From: an uncultured Collinsella sp.
GTDB taxonomy: Bacteria; Actinomycetota; Coriobacteriia; Coriobacteriales; Coriobacteriaceae
Assembly: GCA_958348565.1 (NCBI GenBank)
Contig: CATVZP010000056.1
Span: forward strand, 1 to 12,352
Length of the DNA: 12,352 nucleotides
Reading direction: 5' to 3'
In this document: positions 6,519-12,352 of the stretch, piece by piece
Layout: every line of letters begins with the position of its first letter
Numbering within the stretch: position 1 is the first letter of the stretch
Position numbers and translations under genes: made by a program
Notes under the pieces: model-generated
Seen by the model: only the letters and a program-made list of their open reading frames with translations
Database searches by the model: none
Told to the model about the DNA's origin: nothing

Positions 6519-6552
6519 ACGGAGGGCGCCCTTGAAAGAGGGCGCCCTCCGT
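6519..6552 (+). repeat. Perfect 14-bp hairpin in the nagB leader
   Basis: ACGGAGGGCGCCCT (6519-6532) and its exact complement (6539-6552) enclose the loop TGAAAG. No T-tract follows on either strand, so this is not a standard intrinsic terminator. It would lie at the very 5' end of the predicted nagB transcript, where it could stabilise the mRNA. It could also act as a DNA-level operator, because GGGCGCCC is itself a palindrome in each arm. An alternative, weaker hairpin overlapping the PTS gene stop (6469-6475 with 6484-6490) could help end that transcript. Confidence 0.7.
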
Positions 6553-6749
6553 GGCAAGATGGGATTTGTCCGAAGCTAAACAGCTTTGGGTCACCGTGGA
6601 CGGGCAGGGGCCTCGACGCGGCTAGACACGAGACACATACATTACGCGACCTCGCCCTGGTGGCCGCACACGTTGGTTGCGGCCGACGCGGGCCGCGGGC
6701 AAGTGCTTGTAAGGGAGCCTTGCCTCTCTTGTACGAGAAAGGACGCGTA
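6553..6749 (+). other. Long structured leader of nagB
   Basis: There is no convincing gene in this stretch. Visible hairpins are AAGCT-AAAC-AGCTT around 6573-6586, GGCCGCA (6662-6668) with TGCGGCC (6678-6684), and a 12-bp stem with a two-base bulge (6706-6717 with 6724-6737) directly before the ribosome binding site AAGGA (6739-6743). No riboswitch or glmS-ribozyme core was recognised. The leader may control translation of nagB, but this is inference. Confidence 0.45.
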
Positions 6750-7478
6750 ATGAAGATCATTAAAGCTAAAGACTACGAGGATATGAGCCGCAAGGCCGCC
6801 AATATCATCTCGGCCCAGGTTATCCTCAAGCCCGATTGCGTGCTGGGTCTTGCCACCGGCTCCACTCCGATTGGTGCCTACAAGCAGCTCGCCGCTTGGT
6901 ACGAGAAGGGTGACGTCGACTTTGCCGAGGTTAGCACCTACAACCTCGACGAGTATCGTGGCCTTTCGCACGACGATCCCCAGAGCTACCATTACTTTAT
7001 GCGTGAGAACTTCTTCGATCACATTAACATCGACCTGAACAACACGCATGTGCCCGATGGCTCCAATCCCGACGCTGCCGCTGCCTGCTCTGAGTACGAC
7101 AAGATCGTCGCTGCTGCCGGTTACCCTGATCTGCAGCTGCTCGGCATCGGTAACAACGGTCACATCGGCTTCAACGAGCCCGATGACCACTTCTCCAAGG
7201 GTACGCACTGCGTCGACCTCACCGAGAGCACCATTCAGGCCAACAGCCGCCTGTTCGACAGCATCGACGACGTGCCCCGTCAGGCCTACACCATGGGCAC
7301 TCAGACCATCATGTATGCCCGCATGATCCTGGTTGTCGCCAACGGCGAGGCCAAGGCACAGGCCGTGCATGACATGTGCTATGGTCCGGTTACCCCCGAG
7401 TGCCCTGCCTCGATCCTGCAACTGCACACCAACTGCGTTGTCGTTGCCGACGAGGCCGCCCTTTCGCTCTGCAAGTAG
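6750..7478 (+). CDS. nagB: Glucosamine-6-phosphate deaminase
   Basis: NagB converts glucosamine-6-phosphate to fructose-6-phosphate and ammonia, feeding amino sugars into glycolysis. The 242-residue protein matches the family in length and motifs: GLATGSTPIGAY (residues 33-44) binds phosphate, YNLDEYRGL carries the catalytic Asp 67, and LLGIGNNGHIGFNEP carries His 138 and Glu 143. The residue at the position of E. coli Asp141 is Asn 136; to my knowledge the same substitution occurs in Gram-positive NagB enzymes, so it does not indicate loss of activity. The start is ATG with AAGGA six bases upstream. A terminator ends the unit, making nagB a single-gene transcript with its own promoter and an unusually long leader. 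It opposes glmM for the same substrate. Confidence 0.97.
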   Translation: MKIIKAKDYEDMSRKAANIISAQVILKPDCVLGLATGSTPIGAYKQLAAWYEKGDVDFAEVSTYNLDEYRGLSHDDPQSYHYFMRENFFDHINIDLNNTHVPDGSNPDAAAACSEYDKIVAAAGYPDLQLLGIGNNGHIGFNEPDDHFSKGTHCVDLTESTIQANSRLFDSIDDVPRQAYTMGTQTIMYARMILVVANGEAKAQAVHDMCYGPVTPECPASILQLHTNCVVVADEAALSLCK

Positions 7479-7510
7479 CGAAAGCCTATCACCTCGACAT
7501 AGCTTTGCCG

Positions 7511-7538
7511 AAGGCCTCCGCTTTGCGGGGGCCTTTTT
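7511..7538 (+). terminator. Intrinsic terminator of nagB
   Basis: AAGGCCTCCGC (7511-7521) pairs with GCGGGGGCCTT (7525-7535) with one G-U pair and a TTT loop; five Ts (7534-7538) end it. It follows the nagB stop by 32 bases. Confidence 0.94.
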
Positions 7539-7675
7539 GCTGAGCGTGCGCCGTGTGCTTGACGAAAATCTGGCCGCGAACTGGACGGGTGCGTCTGGTG
7601 CAGCATGATTCATTCCATAACAGATACTATGCATAAATGCTATGAAAAGGTCGCAGACGGTAGCTGGCGTTAGGT

Positions 7676-7689
7676 GAGTTGCGCAACTC
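7676..7689. promoter_or_regulatory. Perfect 14-bp dyad, candidate operator
   Basis: GAGTTGCGCAACTC is an exact palindrome that ends two bases before the -35 box of the candidate promoter at 7692. The location fits a site for a dimeric activator or repressor controlling the large regulator gene downstream. What binds it is unknown. Confidence 0.5.
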
Positions 7690-7691
7690 CA

Positions 7692-7718
7692 TTGAACAGC
7701 GCTCATTTGAGGTACACT
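7692..7718 (+). promoter_or_regulatory. Candidate promoter of the large regulator gene
   Basis: TTGAAC (7692-7697) and TACACT (7713-7718) are spaced by 15 bp. A start near 7725 would leave a leader of about 200 bases. The gene-free stretch 7539-7922 also holds a TACTAT hexamer at 7625-7630 and the boxes at 7851-7891. I see no gene or terminator in it. Confidence 0.45.
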
Positions 7719-7850
7719 GCCAAAGGATGGGACAAGCTGGCAAGCGCATTGACCTGCGCAAAGACTGATTGGTTGGGGGATAAGTTTCAATCGGACCACG
7801 CTGAACAAAAACTTGCCATTTGCGTACCAACAAACATCCTAAACCGTAGC

Positions 7851-7891
7851 ATCGCTCTATTCATCTAGCGATACATATGGTCTAGCGTTAC
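7851..7891. repeat. TAGCG boxes before the regulator gene
   Basis: TCTAGCGATAC (7864-7874) and TCTAGCGTTAC (7881-7891) match at ten of eleven positions and are 17 bp apart. ATCGCT (7851-7856) is the inverted form of the AGCGAT inside the first box. Repeats of this type upstream of a BTAD-type regulator may be autoregulatory sites. They lie 30 to 70 bases before the ATG. Confidence 0.45.
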
Positions 7892-7922
7892 GGTGTCCAT
7901 GTGGTCGAGTTGAGGAGCGGGC

Positions 7923-10922
7923 ATGGTTAACGATTTGGGCAATACGGACGACCTCGAGCTTATGCCGCTGGGCAGTAGTTATACGGTACGGCGCGATCGC
8001 TTGATGAACGAACTTATCGCCAAGGGCCGAAAGGCCGGCATCGTAGTCCTCTACGCGCCTGATGGCTTTGGGAAAACCTCGGTGCTGCTGCAGTATACCC
8101 AAGAGGTTAAAAGCGATCCGACGCGAGGTCCCGTGCGGATCATCGAGGCAGACCGCGCCATTGGGCGCGAGGTGTTTATGCAGCTCGAGGTCGTTACCGA
8201 AGAGCTTAAGGACAAGCCGCACTCCCTGATTGCAATCGATAACGTGCCTAACCTCAGCCAGAGCGAGACCGAGGAGCTGATCGACCGAATCCGAAGCCTG
8301 CGTGCTATGGGGATTGGGGTCTTTATGAGCTGCCGTCCTTCGAATCGCCAGCTGATTCATGGACTGGGCGATTCGATTAAAGTCAACGCGCAGATGCTCA
8401 AGGTGCATGCCTACGAGTATTCGGCGTGGGCATCGGCGTTTTCGATCAGCACATCGCTCGACTTCTATCAGCTTACGCAGGGCGTGCCCGAGCTCGTCTC
8501 GGCTATGCAGTCGGGACTATACGGGCAGGGAGACGTTGCCCAGATGCTCGAAAACGAGATCGTCAATATCTACGGTGCGGCACTTGTTGATCTGGCGTCG
8601 CTCGAGAACAACGCCCTGTTTAGCGTGGCATGCTTGATGGTCTTAATGGGTGAGGGCAATATTTCGGAGCTCGAGGCTTGCGGTGTTAGGCTTTCGGCGA
8701 TTGACCAGTCCTATCTTGTCCGCGATTATCCCATTTTTGGCGTTGATCCGGCAGACCGGAGCTTTACCTGCTTGGGTACCGAGGACAACGCGCGCCTGCG
8801 ATTGCGCAAGCTGGTCGCCGAAATTCGCCCCGAACTCGTTGTACGGGCGGCGCGTATATTGATTAAAGCGGGGCGCTGCGATACCGCGATGGACCTCGCC
8901 GACGCGTTTTTGGACCGCAGTGCGGTGTTGGAGCTTGCCGGGCAGTATGGGGTCGATCTGGCCCTGACGGGGCATGGAGGGGATGTCTGTCGCGCGGCGC
9001 TGGGAAAGACCGAGGCAGATGGCCGGGTATCGGAGCCGACGCCTGACGAGGCGCTCGGCATCTATCTGGCGGCGGTGAGCGTCTCCAATACAAAGCTCGC
9101 GCGGTATATGGCCTCAATTATCGAGCATGCGGGCGAGCAAGCGATTTGCGAGCTCGATCCCGTGTCGTGGAAGGTGGCGCACGCGTTTACGGCCGCCTGT
9201 TATGGAGATAGCGGTTTGGGGCTTCCGGCAAGCCATGCAGCGCTGGAAAGTGAGGCGTCTTGTGCCGCACTCGACATGCTGTCCGCACATGTCGAGATAA
9301 AGCATGGGCTGACCGAGCGGGCGAAGGGCGGTGAGATTCTCGCGGGGCTCAAAACGGATAAGGCCTACGATTGTGAGCTCGATATCGCGGGGACGTTCGT
9401 GCGGGCGGACCGCATGTTGACGGAGCTATTTGATGGGTCGTATGCAGGGACTGACGAGCGTGATGACGAGATGGCCCTGACGCTCGAGGCACTCGAAGCG
9501 CGTGGAATCCGAGCGCTCGCCATCTGGGTGCGCATGGTATTATCGGCGCGGCGCCTGTTTGCCGGCATGCCGGTGACCGACGAGCAGGCATTCAATGAGC
9601 TCGACCGCTTTGCCGTGCGCGTGCGTGACAATCAAGTCCAGTTGTTTGGCTTGATACTGGAAGGCTGGCAGTCGCTGGCTGAGGGGCGTCCGGTCAATGC
9701 CAAATTCCGTGCGGTGCAGGTGCTCAGGCTTGCCGAGGAATCGATTGGATACATACGCGACAACGCACTGCTGCTAGAGCGCGCGGCGTACTTACGCAAT
9801 ACATCGATGGTATCGGTGCGCGAAGAGGCAGAGCTGCTCGATTTGAGCCGGACGCAGGTCGGTGGTGCCGAGGCTTGGATGGTGGCGCTGCATTTGGCCT
9901 CCGCTGGCCGCGATAGCGACCTTGCAGCCTGGATGTCTATGAACCGCCCAGGGATTTTAGATCCGTCGTATCGGCTGTTTGCGCGTCTTGCGATGCATTG
10001 TCTGGGTGAGCCGGCTGCTAGAATTCGAAAGAAGCTCCCGGTGCGCGAGCTGTCGCGATATTCGCTGCGTGACGACTTTGAGGGCGAAGGCGAGCGTCTG
10101 TTCCAGGCCGGCGATGCCGAGGGTGTCGATGTGATTGGCCATATCGAGATCCGCATGTTTGGGGCGTTTCGCGCCGAGCGCGACGGGTTTCCCATCACGG
10201 ATAAGATGTGGCGCCGCAAGAAAGCGGCGACGCTTGCCGAGCGGCTTGCGCTGGGTATGGATGCACTGGTCGACCGCGAGACGCTGGCCATGGAGCTGTG
10301 GCCCCATGCCGAGTTCAATAGCGCCCGCAACAACCTGTACTCGACGATATCGCGCTTGCGTTCGGCCTTGGGGCCGACACCGGACGGCAAGTCGTGTGTG
10401 CTGATCCAAAACGAGTGCATTGGGCTTAATGGCGATTACGTCAAGACCGACGTGCGGTTGTTTGATCAGATAAGCCGCGAAGTTTTGGGAAATCGCACGG
10501 GTGCGCGCGGACCCCATCTGATCGAGCTGTGCCTTAAGATCGAGCAGCTCTACGCCGGCCCGCTGTATGTTCCCAATGGCTGTAATCCCACCTACTTTTT
10601 GCGTATGCGGCGCATTATGGAATCGAAGTATATCGACTGCATGATTCGGGGCGCGAATGCCGCCCTAGAAGAAAACGACCTGCAGTCGGCGGTATGGCTG
10701 GTGGAGTCGGGGCTGCGGCAAGAGACGGCGCGCGAGGACATGGTGCGTTGCGCCATGCGCGTCTACGGTGCGGCGGGGCGACGACGCGATATCGTCGAGC
10801 TGTACAGTGGGCATATGCATCACCTGAGGGAGCAGGTCAATGGCGTGCCCGAGCCCGAGACGCGGCGTCTGTACGAGCGCTTGGTGGAGGGCAGGCTTAA
10901 CCGCGTGCTCGTCGAGCGATAA
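7923..10922 (+). CDS. Large STAND-type ATPase regulator with C-terminal winged helix and BTAD domain
   Basis: This 999-residue protein is most likely an ATP-controlled transcription activator. The N-terminal region has a Walker A motif YAPDGFGKTS (Lys51, Thr52) and a Walker B strand SLIAIDNVP (Asp106), arranged as in MalT/STAND NTPases. Residues of roughly 250-720 are helical and repetitive in style, like the superhelical sensor repeats of such proteins, but I see no exact repeat. From about residue 741 it reads IEIRMFGAFRAERDG, then ALVDRETLAMELWP and ARNNLYSTISRLRSALG: an OmpR-like winged helix. A bacterial transcriptional activator domain follows (about 840-990). In most SARP proteins the order is DNA-binding domain first, so this is reversed. 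No membrane segment is seen. GAGGAG (7911-7916) supports the ATG. It is monocistronic; no target genes lie beside it. Confidence 0.85.
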   Translation: MVNDLGNTDDLELMPLGSSYTVRRDRLMNELIAKGRKAGIVVLYAPDGFGKTSVLLQYTQEVKSDPTRGPVRIIEADRAIGREVFMQLEVVTEELKDKPHSLIAIDNVPNLSQSETEELIDRIRSLRAMGIGVFMSCRPSNRQLIHGLGDSIKVNAQMLKVHAYEYSAWASAFSISTSLDFYQLTQGVPELVSAMQSGLYGQGDVAQMLENEIVNIYGAALVDLASLENNALFSVACLMVLMGEGNISELEACGVRLSAIDQSYLVRDYPIFGVDPADRSFTCLGTEDNARLRLRKLVAEIRPELVVRAARILIKAGRCDTAMDLADAFLDRSAVLELAGQYGVDLALTGHGGDVCRAALGKTEADGRVSEPTPDEALGIYLAAVSVSNTKLARYMASIIEHAGEQAICELDPVSWKVAHAFTAACYGDSGLGLPASHAALESEASCAALDMLSAHVEIKHGLTERAKGGEILAGLKTDKAYDCELDIAGTFVRADRMLTELFDGSYAGTDERDDEMALTLEALEARGIRALAIWVRMVLSARRLFAGMPVTDEQAFNELDRFAVRVRDNQVQLFGLILEGWQSLAEGRPVNAKFRAVQVLRLAEESIGYIRDNALLLERAAYLRNTSMVSVREEAELLDLSRTQVGGAEAWMVALHLASAGRDSDLAAWMSMNRPGILDPSYRLFARLAMHCLGEPAARIRKKLPVRELSRYSLRDDFEGEGERLFQAGDAEGVDVIGHIEIRMFGAFRAERDGFPITDKMWRRKKAATLAERLALGMDALVDRETLAMELWPHAEFNSARNNLYSTISRLRSALGPTPDGKSCVLIQNECIGLNGDYVKTDVRLFDQISREVLGNRTGARGPHLIELCLKIEQLYAGPLYVPNGCNPTYFLRMRRIMESKYIDCMIRGANAALEENDLQSAVWLVESGLRQETAREDMVRCAMRVYGAAGRRRDIVELYSGHMHHLREQVNGVPEPETRRLYERLVEGRLNRVLVER

Positions 10923-10952
10923 AAAATGAGCGTCCGAATTGCACGGACGCTC
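10921..10952 (-). terminator. Intrinsic terminator of the YhbY gene
   Basis: GAGCGTCCG (10928-10936) and CGGACGCTC (10944-10952) form a perfect 9-bp stem with a seven-base loop. On the minus strand it is followed by TTTTTT, provided by the A-run at 10921-10926. The A-run overlaps the stop codon of the convergent regulator gene, for which the same hairpin may also slow transcription. Confidence 0.88.
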
Positions 10953-10991
10953 GCAAGCTTGATGTATATTGGCTCGCCGGATCGTTGGCTC

Positions 10992-11291
10992 TTAGACGAG
11001 CTTAATCTTCTCGATGTCCTTGCGCGAGGACTCGCGATACAGCGAGAACTTGCGGCCGATAACCTGGACGACCTCGGCATGGCAGCGGTCGGCGAGCTCT
11101 TCGGCGGCCTCGCGGGCGGAAAGGCTGGAACCATCGAGTACGGAGCACTTAACGAGCTCGTGCTTCTCCAGGTAGGCGACCGTCTGCTCGACGGTGCCCT
11201 CGTTGATGTCGGACTTGCCGATGATGATGGCGGGGTTGAGGTGATGGGCCATGCTGCGAAGCTGCTTGACCTGGGCTCCTGTCAGTGCCAT
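10992..11291 (-). CDS. yhbY: YhbY/CRM-domain RNA-binding ribosome assembly factor
   Basis: This 99-residue protein is a stand-alone CRS1-YhbY (CRM) domain. YhbY proteins bind pre-50S particles and aid large-subunit assembly. Family signatures run through the whole length: LTGAQVKQLRSMAHHLNPAIIIGKSDINEG at the N-terminus with the GK loop that binds RNA, ELVKCSVLDGSS, REAAEELADRCHAEVVQVIGRKFSLYR, and a short basic tail. The size is typical. The ATG has only a weak ribosome binding site (GCGAG about eight bases upstream). It is followed by its own terminator. The 182-base gap to the upstream minus-strand gene shows no clear promoter (a TAGATT at about 11335 has no -35 partner), so it may be read from either side of that gap. 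Confidence 0.92.
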   Translation of the reverse strand: MALTGAQVKQLRSMAHHLNPAIIIGKSDINEGTVEQTVAYLEKHELVKCSVLDGSSLSAREAAEELADRCHAEVVQVIGRKFSLYRESSRKDIEKIKLV

Positions 11292-11473
11292 GGGTTCTCG
11301 CTTTCTATGTTATGGGGCGCCCCTCGATGGGGCCTTAATCTACGTGAGCTGTCCCACGATAGCGCAGGAACGGCGCGGTGTGGGGCGTGTTTGCCCAGTT
11401 CAAAAAGAATGCGGATGCCGAGCGGAAGAACAGCGCGGGTTGCAGGCGGACGTGTGCGGCGGCCGAAAGCGGT

Positions 11474-12148
11474 CTATGGACGGCTCGAAGAGACCGGCTC
11501 CCATGCAATAAACGTCCAACGGACCTTGCGGACGTGGTCGAGCATGTAGCGCTCCTGCGGCACGCCCTTGGACCCTGACTCGCCGGCATGGGGATTCTCA
11601 ATCATATGCTGAGCGACGTAGTCGTGCAGACGGTCGATCTTATCCTCGTTACCGTGCTCGAGCATGCGGGAGAAGTCCGCCACGCCCGCCTCAAGGCTAT
11701 CGAAGGTATCGCGACGAGGCGATTCAAAGTACGTAACCTGTGGCAGGGCGCCCATCTGAATGAGGATATTAAAGGCATACACAAAGCCATTACTGCAGGT
11801 AACCGAGGCACCGATGGCGTTCATCAGGTGCAGGTCATAGCGCGGGCTGGAGTTGGCGACCATCGTGACAGCACAACGCCGACGAGCCGTTCGATCAAGC
11901 TTGGCAAGCGCGCCTTTTAGGTTGGTCGTGGTGACAGAGCGACTGGCAAAGGCAACATCTACCGCTTTCGCGACCGGTCCAACCAAATCCCAGTCATCAT
12001 CCCAAGCAAGCTCAAGCGGCCGAAAATGCCGAGCCCTTTTGTCCCACTCAAAAGAATCATCAGCCCGCCGCCGACCAGCCTGCAAGCGCATCCATTCGCC
12101 ATTCCAATCCGCAGAAAGCAGCTCAGAACGAATCAAATCATCAGCCAC
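11474..12148 (-). CDS. Class I SAM-dependent methyltransferase-like protein missing its SAM-binding core
   Basis: The 224-residue frame is intact, but it appears internally deleted. The N-terminus (LLSADWNGEWMRLQAGRR.., then FEWDKRARHFRP) and the C-terminal two-thirds (AFASRSVTTTNLKGALAKLDRTARRR, SSPRYD, FVYAFNILIQMG, and the final VRWTFIAWE) resemble a Coriobacteria/Clostridia family of class I methyltransferases of roughly 280-290 residues, from memory. Between residue 45 (RPLE) and LAWDDDWDLV the Rossmann motif I, normally D-G-C-G-x-G, and motif II are absent. I estimate about 65-70 residues are gone. GCTTG repeats at the junction (around 12003-12018) suggest a slippage deletion. The GTG start has GAGGGGG upstream. 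Without the motif it is unlikely to bind SAM, so it is probably a decaying gene; the frame is open, so a new use is possible. Confidence 0.65.
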   Translation of the reverse strand: MADDLIRSELLSADWNGEWMRLQAGRRRADDSFEWDKRARHFRPLELAWDDDWDLVGPVAKAVDVAFASRSVTTTNLKGALAKLDRTARRRCAVTMVANSSPRYDLHLMNAIGASVTCSNGFVYAFNILIQMGALPQVTYFESPRRDTFDSLEAGVADFSRMLEHGNEDKIDRLHDYVAQHMIENPHAGESGSKGVPQERYMLDHVRKVRWTFIAWEPVSSSRP

Positions 12149-12167
12149 GGGCCATCCCCCTCACAAC

Positions 12168-12199
12168 AAAAAAGCGACTCCTCCCAAAAGAAGAGCCGC
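12168..12199 (-). terminator. Intrinsic terminator of an upstream minus-strand unit
   Basis: Read on the minus strand, GCGGCTCTTC pairs with GAGGAGTCGC (two G-U pairs, six-base loop) and is followed by six Ts (12168-12173). It lies just upstream of the methyltransferase-like gene. It must therefore end a unit coming from the right edge. The 153 bases beyond it hold GC-rich hairpins and no gene that I recognise. Confidence 0.85.
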
Positions 12200-12352
12200 A
12201 ACCAGCATATATCAGAAAGAACCGATCCAACGCCAAACCGCCATATCGACCATGCAGTGCAGGAGCGAAGCGACTGCAACCGGGATAGAACTCAACCGAG
12301 GTCCCGTTGTGCGGGAGCCCCGGGGAGGGCAAATATATAAGGTCGATCGCGA

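Noticed and set aside
6553..6749. glmS ribozyme or known riboswitch before nagB
   Set aside because: The conserved core sequences of the glmS ribozyme are not present, and the downstream gene is nagB, not glmS.
6642..7808. 388-codon open frame on the minus strand opposite nagB
   Set aside because: It is a shadow of nagB and crosses its terminator; no ribosome binding site or family signature.
7674..7868. 64-codon frame in the region before the large regulator
   Set aside because: No ribosome binding site, atypical composition, and it runs over the dyad and promoter boxes.

Overview
The window looks like chromosomal DNA of a high-GC Coriobacteriia (Actinomycetota) gut bacterium, most probably Collinsella or a close relative. 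The basis is the G+C-rich third-position codon use, the rplM-rpsI-glmM order, the Coriobacteria-like P-type ATPase and methyltransferase sequences, and a very large STAND/BTAD regulator of a kind I associate with these organisms. The genus is inferred from general knowledge; no search was run.

Layout, left to right. (1) 1-327: C-terminus of a P1B-type heavy-metal ATPase with a strong terminator. (2) 332-1266: a two-gene toxin-antitoxin module, a RelB/DinJ-like ribbon-helix-helix antitoxin overlapping a PIN-domain toxin, with three TGCTAGC boxes around its promoter. (3) 1325-1759, minus strand: an acidic 144-residue protein of unknown function. (4) 1997-2402: the tmRNA gene ssrA (tag ending in ALAA) and its terminator, followed by an inverted 17-base copy of the tmRNA 3' end. 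(5) 2571-3449: a patatin-like phospholipase. (6) 3513-4522: promoter, leader, rplM, rpsI and terminator. (7) 4572-5909: glmM. (8) 5981-6478: a free-standing PTS IIA protein of the glucose family. (9) 6501-7538: promoter, about 240 bases of structured leader, nagB and terminator. (10) 7676-10922: a 999-residue regulator with an N-terminal STAND-type ATPase and a C-terminal winged helix plus BTAD domain, preceded by a perfect 14-bp dyad beside a promoter and by repeated TAGCG boxes. (11) 10921-12199, minus strand: a YhbY-type ribosome assembly factor, a methyltransferase-like protein lacking its SAM-binding core, and the terminator of something further right.

How the genes relate. Most are housekeeping functions: ribosomal proteins, tmRNA rescue and ribosome assembly. 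GlmM, PTS IIA and NagB sit together and touch the same metabolite node: NagB sends GlcN-6-P to fructose-6-P, and GlmM sends it to the cell wall through GlcN-1-P. The IIA protein links this node to PTS sugar uptake or signalling. The three are separately promoted or weakly coupled, not one tight operon.

The less ordinary items are the internally deleted methyltransferase, the reversed architecture of the large regulator with its candidate operators, the long nagB leader with a 14-bp perfect stem that has no U-tract, the inverted tmRNA-end repeat, and the RelB-like/PIN pairing with its operator array. I saw no insertion sequence, integrase, CRISPR array or tRNA gene.
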